From contig JAGDBT010000046.1 of assembly GCA_017958895.1 (NCBI GenBank), positions 1-12,472 on the forward strand: a DNA stretch of 12,472 nt, in the 5' to 3' direction. The stretch comes from Alphaproteobacteria bacterium. Its GTDB lineage: Bacteria; Pseudomonadota; Alphaproteobacteria; RF32; CAG-239. Numbering within the stretch: position 1 is the stretch's first letter; each line of letters begins with the position of its first letter. A program made the translations under genes and the position numbers. The notes beneath the pieces are model-generated. The model was not told the DNA's origin. It ran no database searches and saw nothing but the letters and a program-made list of their open reading frames with translations. Below are positions 1 through 6,925 of the stretch, piece by piece.

Positions 1-1
1 C

Positions 2-634
2 AAAACGATTGCCACGAACGGCTTTGCCTTTATTAATGTGCTATCCTTGTTGCTGATTTCGCCGGTGGTAGCTTTTTATATGTTGCGGGATTGGCACGAT
101 TTTACGGGCAACATTTTTGATATGGTGCCGAAAAAGTATAAAAAAGATGTAAAGCAGGGAATTGCCGCGGTTAATCGGATTATTTCCGGCTATTTGCGTG
201 GACAGGTTTTGGTTTGTCTGGCTTTGGGCATTTTTTATTCGGTCGGATTATGGTTAGTGGGGCTCGATATGGGGGTTCTGATAGGTCTTATTGCCGGCGT
301 AATTTCTTTTATTCCTTATGTGGGCTCGGTTTCCGGTTTTTTAATGGCGATGATTTTGGTCATCACTCAATACGGAACATGGCCGAAAATTGCCGAGGTT
401 ATAGCGGTATTTTTGATAGGACAATTTATTGAAGGAAATTTCCTGACTCCGAAATTGGTGGGAGAAAATATCGGTTTGCACCCGGTTTGGGTGATGTTTG
501 CCTTATTGGCCGGCGGAGTTTTGTTGGGCCTTTTGGGTATGATAATTGCCGTGCCGATGGCAGCCTGCATAGGCGTTTTCTGCCGCTTTTTGTTGGAAAA
601 ATACAAAAAGAGCGCTATTTATCTTGAAAAATAG
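2..634 (+). CDS. AI-2E/PerM family membrane transporter, 3' part only
   Basis: Only the C-terminal part (about 210 residues) lies in the window: the frame is open from base 2 to the TAG at 632-634, so the real start is upstream. It is strongly hydrophobic, with about five membrane-spanning stretches separated by a short basic loop. The segment GYLRGQ before a long hydrophobic pair, the IPYVGS turn and the closing block with GLHPVWVMFALLAGG and GMIIAVPMAA are typical of the AI-2E transporter family (UPF0118, PerM/TqsA-like). Members export or exchange small molecules or sodium; the substrate cannot be read from the sequence. A lysine-rich tail ends the protein on the cytoplasmic side. It converges with the minus-strand gene ending at 667, leaving a 32-base gap with only a weak hairpin. 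Family assignment is firm; function is not. Confidence 0.88.
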   Translation, partial: KTIATNGFAFINVLSLLLISPVVAFYMLRDWHDFTGNIFDMVPKKYKKDVKQGIAAVNRIISGYLRGQVLVCLALGIFYSVGLWLVGLDMGVLIGLIAGVISFIPYVGSVSGFLMAMILVITQYGTWPKIAEVIAVFLIGQFIEGNFLTPKLVGENIGLHPVWVMFALLAGGVLLGLLGMIIAVPMAACIGVFCRFLLEKYKKSAIYLEK

Positions 635-666
635 ATTACGGCTTATTCTTCTTAATAAGGCGGGAT

Positions 667-1467
667 TTACTTGCGATAATTATTATCGGTGCGGTATTTT
701 TGCATATAAGCCGCATTTTCTGCCGAGGTTAATATGCCGGCGCGTCTTTTGCCCATTCTGCGGGCATTGTCGGATAAACGTCTGTATCTTTGGGCCTGTT
801 CTTTGTAATATTCCGCAGTGTCCGGATCTTGATCCTTTTGGCAAATATCAACGGCAGAATCACAAAAAGCGGCCTTTCCTTCGTTGGCTTCCGACCTTTT
901 GAAATAAGGTTCTTTTATAAGCTCAATAGCATCATCAATTAGGCCCAATTTTCTGTGAGCCGGCATGGATTCATCTTCAAGGTAAAAGGATATCTTGTTC
1001 AATTCTTTTTCTATGGCTTCTCTTTTTTTGACATTCAATACTTGGTAACGATATTGGTTTACGACGGTTTTGAAAAGAAAACTTCTTTTATGTTTTGACA
1101 TTTCGTAGGTGCTGTTAATTATTTCTCCATATAAAGAAAAATCAACACCGCGTCGATGAATATAGGCATCTTTGGCAAGTCTTTCCAAATCGGCATCATG
1201 GCCTTTTTCGGTAAGAGCCAAACGTTTTTGCAAAACTTTGCAATAATAAGTGTTGGCATGCGGATGGATACGGCTTGTTTCCCATAAAACTCTATCAAAA
1301 GCTTTGGCTTTTTTATCGTTGTCAACCAAGGCATCCATAATTTCAAACTGACGTAAATCCAATATCGAATAAGCTTCCTCAGCTTCCGAACCGCTGTCAA
1401 ATGCAGATATGGTTTGCTGAAATTTATCGCTTAATGCGTCAAAGTTTTTTTCTTCCTCGCTTGCCAT
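667..1467 (-). CDS. Unrecognised soluble, charged helical protein (266 aa)
   Basis: I do not recognise this protein. It is 266 residues long, very rich in Lys, Glu, Asp, Arg and Ala, has no signal peptide or membrane segment, and looks almost wholly alpha-helical. The spacing of hydrophobic and tyrosine/alanine positions is loosely reminiscent of helical-repeat (TPR-like) proteins, but no repeat unit can be defined. The C-terminus is basic (RRMGKRRAG near residue 240). The ATG at 1465-1467 is preceded by an excellent ribosome binding site (AAAGGAGG, about 5 bases away) that overlaps the stop codon of the upstream acetyltransferase gene. The two genes are 10 bases apart and surely co-transcribed and probably translationally coupled. 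A cytoplasmic partner or scaffold role would fit, but nothing shows it. Confidence 0.8.
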   Translation of the reverse strand: MASEEEKNFDALSDKFQQTISAFDSGSEAEEAYSILDLRQFEIMDALVDNDKKAKAFDRVLWETSRIHPHANTYYCKVLQKRLALTEKGHDADLERLAKDAYIHRRGVDFSLYGEIINSTYEMSKHKRSFLFKTVVNQYRYQVLNVKKREAIEKELNKISFYLEDESMPAHRKLGLIDDAIELIKEPYFKRSEANEGKAAFCDSAVDICQKDQDPDTAEYYKEQAQRYRRLSDNARRMGKRRAGILTSAENAAYMQKYRTDNNYRK

Positions 1468-1477
1468 GATGCCTCCT

Positions 1478-1915
1478 TTAGAGATTTTTCACCATCTTCA
1501 TAAAGGTTATACCCTGTTCGTCAAAGGCCTCACCCTCGGCCTTATAACCCATTTTTTCATAAAAATTCACCACAAAAAGCATGGCGTGCATGATTATTTG
1601 CTTATAGCCGGCCTCTTTGGCTCTTTTTTCGGCATACTTAACCAATTCCTGTCCGACACCTTCTCCTTGATATATGGTATCGACAGCCACTTGCATCATG
1701 CGGATTTTTTCATCGTCAATCGGGGCTAAAATCAGTCCGCCGAGCAATTTATTATCCAACATTTCCACACAACCGATATGCAAATATTTTGCTTCTTCCG
1801 GTCGGAATGAATCCAAAAATTTCAAACCCAGCGGTTCGAGCAGAACTTTATAGCGCAGTTCCACCAATTCATTGTAACGCGAAGATCCGAAATCTATATC
1901 AATCATTTTGCGCAT
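1478..1915 (-). CDS. GNAT-family N-acetyltransferase (145 aa)
   Basis: A small single-domain acetyltransferase of the Gcn5-related (GNAT) fold, which moves an acetyl group from acetyl-CoA to an amine. The acetyl-CoA binding motif A is visible: a beta strand MQVAV (residues 74-78) followed by the pyrophosphate loop QGEGVG (83-88) and a basic helix. A late motif B is seen as VNFYEKMGY (116-124), where the Tyr is the usual general acid. Length is typical. The substrate cannot be told. The start at 1913-1915 has AAGGA about 9 bases upstream; an alternative Met three codons in lacks good spacing. It is the first gene of a two-gene minus-strand operon with the unknown protein downstream, driven by the promoter at 1946-1974, and is divergent from lepA. 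Confidence 0.88.
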   Translation of the reverse strand: MRKMIDIDFGSSRYNELVELRYKVLLEPLGLKFLDSFRPEEAKYLHIGCVEMLDNKLLGGLILAPIDDEKIRMMQVAVDTIYQGEGVGQELVKYAEKRAKEAGYKQIIMHAMLFVVNFYEKMGYKAEGEAFDEQGITFMKMVKNL

Positions 1916-1945
1916 CAGTAAAAATCCTTTTCGTCAATTTTTTAT

Positions 1946-1974
1946 ATTAAAACATATTTTTTGAGTTTTGACAA
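1946..1974 (-). promoter_or_regulatory. Sigma70-like promoter of the GNAT operon
   Basis: Read on the minus strand, TTGTCA (plus coordinates 1969-1974) and TTTAAT (1946-1951) are separated by 17 bases; each hexamer has one mismatch to the sigma70 consensus. Transcription would start near 1939, giving a leader of about 24 bases before the GNAT ATG. The -35 overlaps a perfect TTGACA on the plus strand (1968-1973) that points towards lepA, although no good -10 lies 16-18 bases beyond it. Confidence 0.55.
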
Positions 1975-2033
1975 TAATTATTGATTAAAACAAAAAAATA
2001 AATTATGTTGACTTAAATTCCAAAGGAGAGGAA

Positions 2034-3836
2034 ATGACCGATTTAAGTTTAATTCGCAATTTTGCCATTATTGCCCATATTGACCACGGAAAATCAACAA
2101 TCGCCGACAGAATGATTGAATTTTGCGGCGGTTTGCAGCGACGCGAGATGACCGAGCAAGTGCTTGATTCAATGGATATTGAACGGGAACGAGGCATAAC
2201 CATTAAAGCGCAAACGGTCAGGCTTAATTATAAAGCAAAAGACGGCAAAACTTATCAGCTTAATTTGATAGATACTCCGGGACATGTTGACTTTACTTAT
2301 GAAGTTTCCCGGTCATTGGCCTCTTGTGAGGGGTCGGTTTTGGTGGTTGATTCCACGCAGGGAGTTGAAGCGCAAACTTTAGCGAATGTTTATTTGGCGC
2401 TGGATAATGATCACGAAATTGTTGTGGCTTTGAACAAAGTCGATTTGCCGTCGTCTGATGTGGAGCGGGTTAAAGAGCAGATAGAAGATGTTATCGGGCT
2501 TGATACTTCAACGGCAGTCAGGGTTTCGGGTAAAACCGGCGAGGGAATAGAAGATTTATTGGAAGCGGTGGTAAATTATCTGCCGGCTCCGAGCGGAGAA
2601 GAAAACAAACCGACTAAGGCCCTGTTGATAGACAGTTGGTATGACTCTTATTTGGGGGTGGTTATTTTGGCGCGGGTTAAAGACGGAATTTTGCGCAAAA
2701 AACAAAATATCCGCATGATGTCAACCGGTTTGGATTATGTGATTGATAAAATCGGGGTTTTTACGCCTAAAATGAAAGATGTGGAGGCTTTATACCCCGG
2801 AGAAGTCGGTTTTATTACCGCCAGCATAAAGAGTTTGGACGATTGCAAAATCGGTGATACCATAACTGATAATCGGCAGCCGTGTGCCGAGGCATTACCG
2901 GGATTTAAACCTTCGGTATCGGTTGTTTTTTGTTCCATCTTTCCGGTTGACAGCAGTCAATATGATGCGCTTAAAGAGGCCTTGGCCAAACTTAAATTGA
3001 ATGATGCGAGCATAGAATATCAGCCGGAAAATTCCGGTGCTTTGGGACTGGGTTTTCGGTGCGGCTTTTTAGGTTTGTTGCATATGGAGATTATTCAGGA
3101 GCGAATCGGTCGGGAATTTGATTTGGATATTATCACTACCGCACCTTCCGTGGCCTATAATCTTTATATGACCAACGGTCAACAAATGGTGTTGGACAAT
3201 CCGGCCGACATGCCTGATCCGTCAACGATTAAAATGATAGAAGAGCCTTTGGTCAGGGCCACGATTATGGTGCCGGATACTTATTTGGGCGCAATTTTGA
3301 AGTTGTGTACGGAACGTCGGGGTGTTCAGGAAGATTTGACTTATGTCGGAAATCGAGCCATGGTGATTTATAAAATTCCGTTAAGCGAGATAGTTTTCGA
3401 TTTTTATGACCGGTTGAAATCAATCAGCAGCGGATATGCGAGTTTTAATTATGAACTTATAGGTTATGCACCGGCTGATTTGGTTAAGGTGCAAATTTTA
3501 ATAAATGAAGAACCGGTTGATGCGTTGGCCTTTTTATGTAATCGCGGTGAAGCCGAAGCCCGCGGCAGACAGATTTGCGGGCGTTTGAAAGATTTAATCC
3601 CGAGACATTTGTTCAAAATTCCTTTGCAAGCGTCAATCGGCGGCAGAATTGTGGCACGTGAAACCATATCGCCGATGCGCAAAGATGTTACGGCAAAGTG
3701 TTATGGCGGTGATGTTACCCGCAAACGGAAATTGTTGGATAATCAAAAGAAAGGTAAACAGAGAATGCGTCAATTCGGCAAAGTGGAAGTACCGCAATCG
3801 GCGTTTATTGAAGCCTTGAGAATAGGTGATAACTAA
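2034..3836 (+). CDS. lepA: Elongation factor 4 (LepA), ribosome back-translocase GTPase
   Basis: Full-length LepA/EF-4 (600 residues; family about 600), a ribosome-associated translational GTPase implicated in back-translocation and 30S assembly, held in cytoplasm and at the membrane. All GTPase signatures are present: P-loop AHIDHGKST (14-22), switch I RGITIKA (53-59), DTPGH (80-84) and NKVDLP (134-139). These are followed by the beta-barrel domain, EF-G-like domains III and V, and the LepA-specific C-terminal domain ending in a basic stretch with RKRKLLDNQKKGK and GKVEVPQSAF near the end. The start has AAAGGAGAGG a few bases upstream. In many proteobacteria lepA precedes lepB; here no signal peptidase gene follows. 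Its stop codon overlaps that of the convergent secreted-protein gene (3833-4405), leaving no room for a separate terminator. Confidence 0.98.
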   Translation: MTDLSLIRNFAIIAHIDHGKSTIADRMIEFCGGLQRREMTEQVLDSMDIERERGITIKAQTVRLNYKAKDGKTYQLNLIDTPGHVDFTYEVSRSLASCEGSVLVVDSTQGVEAQTLANVYLALDNDHEIVVALNKVDLPSSDVERVKEQIEDVIGLDTSTAVRVSGKTGEGIEDLLEAVVNYLPAPSGEENKPTKALLIDSWYDSYLGVVILARVKDGILRKKQNIRMMSTGLDYVIDKIGVFTPKMKDVEALYPGEVGFITASIKSLDDCKIGDTITDNRQPCAEALPGFKPSVSVVFCSIFPVDSSQYDALKEALAKLKLNDASIEYQPENSGALGLGFRCGFLGLLHMEIIQERIGREFDLDIITTAPSVAYNLYMTNGQQMVLDNPADMPDPSTIKMIEEPLVRATIMVPDTYLGAILKLCTERRGVQEDLTYVGNRAMVIYKIPLSEIVFDFYDRLKSISSGYASFNYELIGYAPADLVKVQILINEEPVDALAFLCNRGEAEARGRQICGRLKDLIPRHLFKIPLQASIGGRIVARETISPMRKDVTAKCYGGDVTRKRKLLDNQKKGKQRMRQFGKVEVPQSAFIEALRIGDN

Positions 3837-4405
3837 ATTTTTCGGTCGATGTTTTTATAATCGGCAATCATGTTTTTAAGCCGTGGATTTGAAAAAGGTT
3901 GCCGGTTGCTTATGGATTTTGTATTTTCTTTATATTCTTTTATGATTTGTTCGACCTTTTCATCCTGATAAGGTTGTTTTTTTGTTGTTGCTCTTGCTAA
4001 TTTTTCGGTCGGTAAAACCGGCGGTTGTTCGACAATCGGCTGTTCTTTCGGCATACCCTGTATGATCACAGGCTTATCGGCGGGTTTGCTTCTTTGATGT
4101 TGTTGAATTTTTTGCTGAACAAGGTTATTCAATTGTTCTTGTTTTTTCTGTTGTTCTGCTTTTTTTTGTTCCTCGGCAAGTCTTTGCTGACGAGCCTGTA
4201 TTTGCTCTTGTGTCAGGGGCATTGATATTCCTTTGTAGCGCATCGCTTCAACCGATGGCAGTTTTTCTTGTGTCGGTTTAGTCTTTAGGGCATTTTTTGG
4301 CACAAAAAAGCCCGGCATTTTATCGGTCCGTTGAATAGTTTGCGTTGCCGCCGGAGTAACCGCGGATATAAATAACAAAATCAGCAGAAAGATAAGTTTT
4401 TTCAT
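3833..4405 (-). CDS. Secreted Gln/Lys-rich coiled-coil protein of unknown function (190 aa)
   Basis: Not recognised. The start chosen is the ATG at 4403-4405, because it is preceded by GAGGGTG at good spacing and opens a textbook signal peptide: MKK, a long hydrophobic core, then TPAA near residue 20. An upstream in-frame ATG at 4423 would put six residues before this and lacks support. The mature protein is low-complexity: a proline/lysine stretch, then a Gln/Lys/Glu-rich segment (about 65-107) likely to form a coiled coil, then a Pro-rich linker. A basic tail carries two similar short units, IIKEYKEN (154-161) and MIADYKNI (179-186). It is probably periplasmic and unstructured outside the coil. 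It is divergent from the HEQTH secreted protein (85-base gap) and convergent with lepA, overlapping it by 4 bases at the stops. Confidence 0.75.
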   Translation of the reverse strand: MKKLIFLLILLFISAVTPAATQTIQRTDKMPGFFVPKNALKTKPTQEKLPSVEAMRYKGISMPLTQEQIQARQQRLAEEQKKAEQQKKQEQLNNLVQQKIQQHQRSKPADKPVIIQGMPKEQPIVEQPPVLPTEKLARATTKKQPYQDEKVEQIIKEYKENTKSISNRQPFSNPRLKNMIADYKNIDRKI

Positions 4406-4423
4406 AATTTCACCCTCGAGCAT

Positions 4424-4429
4424 ATTATA
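4424..4429 (-). promoter_or_regulatory. Possible -10 element for the Q/K-rich secreted protein gene
   Basis: On the minus strand a perfect TATAAT lies here, about 18 bases before the chosen ATG at 4405. Transcription from it would start near 4417, leaving a very short leader that still carries the GAGGGTG ribosome binding site. No convincing -35 hexamer is found upstream, so the call rests on the -10 alone. Confidence 0.3.
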
Positions 4430-4490
4430 TAGATAAAGTATTAACGGAGACTTAAGAAATTGGTGTTAGAGTGTAAGAAGGTGGGAACAA

Positions 4491-5186
4491 ATGAAAAAAG
4501 TAATAATTACGGCAATCGTTTTAGGTTTGATGAGCGGTGTTGCGCAAGCGGCATCTTATGAATATTCGTATAAGCAGTGCAAAGATATTATGAAGCAGAA
4601 TCCGCCGGAAATTAACATAGTTTATAACTATGGCGATTTAGTTTACGACAATTCCAAAAATGCGGAAGAGTTGGTGGAGCTGTTCAAAGAAGTAGAGCCG
4701 AATCATGAGGCCAATAATATTTACGGTCTGACCGCCTTATCTCCGCATATTTCCATGAAAACGACGGTTCAATATGATAATTTAAATTCGGGACGTTATT
4801 GTTTTTATCCGCGAACCATTGATATAAAAGTTTGGTATGAGCCGAAAGTTTATATTTTGAATTCGTTGAAAATAGGAAGCTGTCGCTTTAATGTAACGGT
4901 AAGACACGAGCAGACACATTTGGATTTCGGGCATCATGCATTACCGATTTTCGCGGGGATTATCAAGAAAGAATTGCCGCAAATCATAAATGATGTCGGA
5001 CCGCGGGTGGAATCCGATAATAATAGCGACGAAAATTTGGCAATGGTAGCGCAATATTTAAATCAGGATTATCACAAACAGATAGAGGTGTTATTTGACG
5101 AGTTCAAAGAAGGGTTGGATGAACAGAATGCCCTTATTGATTCGGTAGAAAACTATCAGGAAGAGAATTTGTTGTGTCAGGATTGA
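4491..5186 (+). CDS. Secreted putative zinc metalloprotease with HEQTH motif (231 aa)
   Basis: A secreted protein: signal peptide MKKVIITAIVLGLMSGVAQA with cleavage expected after residue 20. The mature part has four cysteines (30, 104, 131, 229) that could form two disulfides in the periplasm. The key feature is VRHEQTHLDFGHH: H139-E140-x-x-H143 is the zinc-binding HExxH of metallopeptidases. H149 sits exactly where metzincins place their third histidine (HExxH plus six), although the usual Gly is shifted by one position. A single active-site helix after a beta-rich first half resembles small secreted bacterial Zn proteases such as the DUF922 type, but I cannot assign a family. The C-terminal third is acidic and helical. 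RBS AAGGTGG lies about 7 bases before the ATG. It is divergent from the Q/K-rich secreted protein and overlaps the convergent HAD gene by 10 bases. Confidence 0.78.
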   Translation: MKKVIITAIVLGLMSGVAQAASYEYSYKQCKDIMKQNPPEINIVYNYGDLVYDNSKNAEELVELFKEVEPNHEANNIYGLTALSPHISMKTTVQYDNLNSGRYCFYPRTIDIKVWYEPKVYILNSLKIGSCRFNVTVRHEQTHLDFGHHALPIFAGIIKKELPQIINDVGPRVESDNNSDENLAMVAQYLNQDYHKQIEVLFDEFKEGLDEQNALIDSVENYQEENLLCQD

Positions 5187-5851
5187 CGGCAAATTTTGCT
5201 CAACATTTGCAGACATTCGTTAATGTTATCCGAGGCATAATCAATAAATTCGGTCCCCATATCATTGGGTTTGCCATGGCATAAGCGCATGGTGGTCATG
5301 CCGGCTTTTTTAGCAAATTCCAGATTGGAATAGCTGTCATCAACAAAAATACAATTTTCGGGTTTTAAGCCGGCCGTTTGGCAAAACTCCAAATATACAT
5401 CGGCACTTTCATTTTTTTTGTAACGATCAAAATCTTCAACGGAATAAAAACGACCGACAAAAAAGTCATATAAACCTATGTGCTTTAGAATCGCGGCACA
5501 GGCATCGCGGGAACTGGTTGAAAAAATGTATTGCGGACAAGCCAATTTTTGCAAATCTTCCGCTAAATGCTCATACGGAGTTATGAGATGCAGGTTTTGT
5601 TCTTTGCGTTTATGATAAGATTTTGCCAATTCCATCGGGTCAATGCCGTATTTTTGGCAGAAAATCTCTCCGCCGTCTCTGTAAATTCGGTATGATTCGG
5701 TTACCATTGCTTTGGCGGTAGCCAGATCAAGAGGCAGATTGAAGTCTTCTATGGCCGCTTGAGCGGTTATTTCATCCATGCGATCGTGAAATTGCGGCGT
5801 TTCTCTATAAAGAGTATTATCCAAATCCCAAACAATGGTGAAATGTTTCAT
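5177..5851 (-). CDS. HAD-superfamily hydrolase, pyrimidine 5'-nucleotidase-like (224 aa)
   Basis: A haloacid dehalogenase-type phosphatase. Motif I is DLDNT (D9 nucleophile, D11 acid/base), motif II is STSS (111-114), motif III a lysine in YKKN (145 or 146), and motif IV VDDS (170-173). The helical cap inserted after motif I, with a YGID segment, and the start WDLDNTLY match the pyrimidine 5'-nucleotidase (SDT1-like) branch, which dephosphorylates UMP/CMP-type nucleotides. Substrate choice within HAD enzymes is hard to read, so this is a family-level call. The ATG at 5849-5851 follows AAGAAAGGATG. It has its own promoter at 5880-5907 and is divergent from the 59-residue secreted small protein. 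Nucleotide chemistry would fit the nearby cytidylate kinase, but the two genes are separate units. Confidence 0.85.
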   Translation of the reverse strand: MKHFTIVWDLDNTLYRETPQFHDRMDEITAQAAIEDFNLPLDLATAKAMVTESYRIYRDGGEIFCQKYGIDPMELAKSYHKRKEQNLHLITPYEHLAEDLQKLACPQYIFSTSSRDACAAILKHIGLYDFFVGRFYSVEDFDRYKKNESADVYLEFCQTAGLKPENCIFVDDSYSNLEFAKKAGMTTMRLCHGKPNDMGTEFIDYASDNINECLQMLSKICRQS

Positions 5852-5879
5852 TATTACATCCTTTCTTTAAACCTCTAAA

Positions 5880-5907
5880 TAGATAGCACAAATATTTTCA
5901 GCGTCAA
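5880..5907 (-). promoter_or_regulatory. Promoter of the HAD hydrolase gene (extended -10)
   Basis: On the minus strand TTGACG (plus 5902-5907) is followed after 16 bases by TATCTA (5880-5885), itself preceded by TGC, an extended -10 pattern. Transcription would begin near 5873, about 22 bases before the ATG. The -10 hexamer is a weak match by itself; the extended element and the -35 carry the call. Confidence 0.45.
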
Positions 5908-5968
5908 GTTTAAAAGCCATCTTGATTTTTGCCGGTAAGCGCTTATTTGCAAAAAGAGGTAACGGAAA

Positions 5969-6148
5969 ATGAGAAATAAATTGATTTTATCTTTAATATT
6001 ATGGTCTTCCGTGGCGGTTTTTTCCAAAACGGAAATCATTTTTGAGGCAAACAAAAACATTCCGAACTTGGAACTCCCTGTTATGGAGACAAGCTTTCTG
6101 TTGCAATTGCCTGAAGAAACAATAAGCGAAGAAGTTGAGGAAAATTAG
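5969..6148 (+). CDS. Small secreted protein of unknown function (59 aa)
   Basis: A short gene with good coding signals. The ATG at 5969-5971 has GAGGT about 8 bases upstream. The protein begins MRNKLILSLILWSSVAVFS, a compact signal peptide (basic start, hydrophobic core, small residue at the likely cleavage site). About 40 mature residues follow, ending in a strongly acidic tail (EETISEEVEEN). The TAG at 6146-6148 overlaps the stop codon of the convergent cmk gene by a few bases. No family is recognised. An ORF on the opposite strand (5875-6060) looks like its shadow, as it has no signal or RBS. It is likely a small periplasmic or outer-face peptide. The same signal-peptide style is shared with the two other secreted unknowns 600-1500 bases to the left. 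Confidence 0.65.
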   Translation: MRNKLILSLILWSSVAVFSKTEIIFEANKNIPNLELPVMETSFLLQLPEETISEEVEEN

Positions 6149-6801
6149 CAGATTTTTTCCACCAACGCGACAACTTTTTCCAACACCTGAGGTATTGATA
6201 AATCAGTAGTGTCGATGATTACGGCATCGTCAGCCGGTTTAAGCGGTGCGGTCGAACGATTGCTGTCACGTTCGTCGCGGGCAATCATATCCTGCAAAAC
6301 ATTTTCGTAAGAGGCATCCATACCCTTGGCGATATATTCGTCATAGCGACGTTTTGCTCTGACTTCGGTTGATGCGGTGATAAAAAGCTTCAAATCAGCC
6401 TGAGGACAAATTACGGTGCCGGTATCTCTGCCGTCATATACAACACCTGCGGCAGGTGTGCCATCGGCAAATATCGGTTTGTTGGCAAAATCTTTTTGCA
6501 TATTCAAAAGGGCCGCTCTTACTTTGGGATGTGCCGATACAACCGAAGCGGCATTACTGCCGATGCCGGAGCGAAAATCAGGATGCTTCGATAAAGAAAT
6601 CATCTGCGGAAAAGTCAACTTTTCGGCGATTTCCGTTGCTTGTTCTTCATTTTTAATATCTTTGCCGTCAAGAACCATTTGTAAACCAACGGCACGATAA
6701 ACCATTCCCGTATCAAAATAGGCCAGCTTATATTTCTGTGATAAAGCCGATGAAATTGTGCCTTTTCCGGCCGCTGCCGGTCCGTCAATCGTAATAATCA
6801 T
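6145..6801 (-). CDS. cmk: Cytidylate kinase
   Basis: CMP/dCMP kinase, which uses ATP to phosphorylate CMP and dCMP in pyrimidine nucleotide salvage and supply. The P-loop is GPAAAGKGT (7-15). The CMP-side region has FDTGMVYR (29-36) and the GRDTGTVICP block (124-133), where most relatives have Ile instead of the first Thr. The LID with its arginines is RDERDSNR (175-182), followed by PLKPADDAVIIDTT. At 218 residues it is of normal length. The CICP-like strand and PLKPADDA segment resemble alphaproteobacterial forms. The RBS is modest (GGGA about 8 bases before the ATG). The usual neighbours aroA and rpsA are absent from this window, so the gene stands alone, converging with the 59-residue secreted protein and divergent from the response regulator. 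Confidence 0.96.
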   Translation of the reverse strand: MIITIDGPAAAGKGTISSALSQKYKLAYFDTGMVYRAVGLQMVLDGKDIKNEEQATEIAEKLTFPQMISLSKHPDFRSGIGSNAASVVSAHPKVRAALLNMQKDFANKPIFADGTPAAGVVYDGRDTGTVICPQADLKLFITASTEVRAKRRYDEYIAKGMDASYENVLQDMIARDERDSNRSTAPLKPADDAVIIDTTDLSIPQVLEKVVALVEKIC

Positions 6802-6833
6802 GATAAAATTCCCAGTTTTTTAGCGATTTTATA

Positions 6834-6861
6834 TTTTCATTAACATATCTTGAATTATAAT
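6834..6861 (+). promoter_or_regulatory. Probable promoter of the response regulator-rquA operon
   Basis: A perfect -10 hexamer TATAAT lies at 6856-6861, with a weak -35 TTTTCA at 6834-6839 and a 16-base spacer. Transcription would start near 6868 and give a leader of about 58 bases to the ATG at 6926. The weak -35 would suit a promoter helped by an activator, though none can be shown. Confidence 0.4.
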
Positions 6862-6925
6862 GCCAATCAAAAATGGAATTATGCAAAGGTTTTTGTTGTT
6901 GGCCATAAGGTTGAAGAGGTAATTT

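Noticed and set aside
641..658. Hairpin CTTATT-cttctt-AATAAG between the transporter gene and the unknown helical protein gene as a terminator
   Set aside because: The stem is only 6 A/T-rich base pairs, the flanks do not pair, and no T run follows directly on either strand.
674..688. Near-palindrome CGATAATTATTATCG
   Set aside because: It lies inside the last codons of the minus-strand gene, has a 1-base centre and encodes ordinary residues; a single copy gives no reason to call an operator.
1466..1729. Plus-strand ORF opposite the GNAT gene
   Set aside because: The GNAT frame has clear motifs and an RBS; the plus-strand frame has neither and is a shadow.
4406..4423. Six-residue longer start for the Q/K-rich secreted protein
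   Set aside because: The shorter start at 4405 has the better RBS and begins directly with a normal signal peptide.
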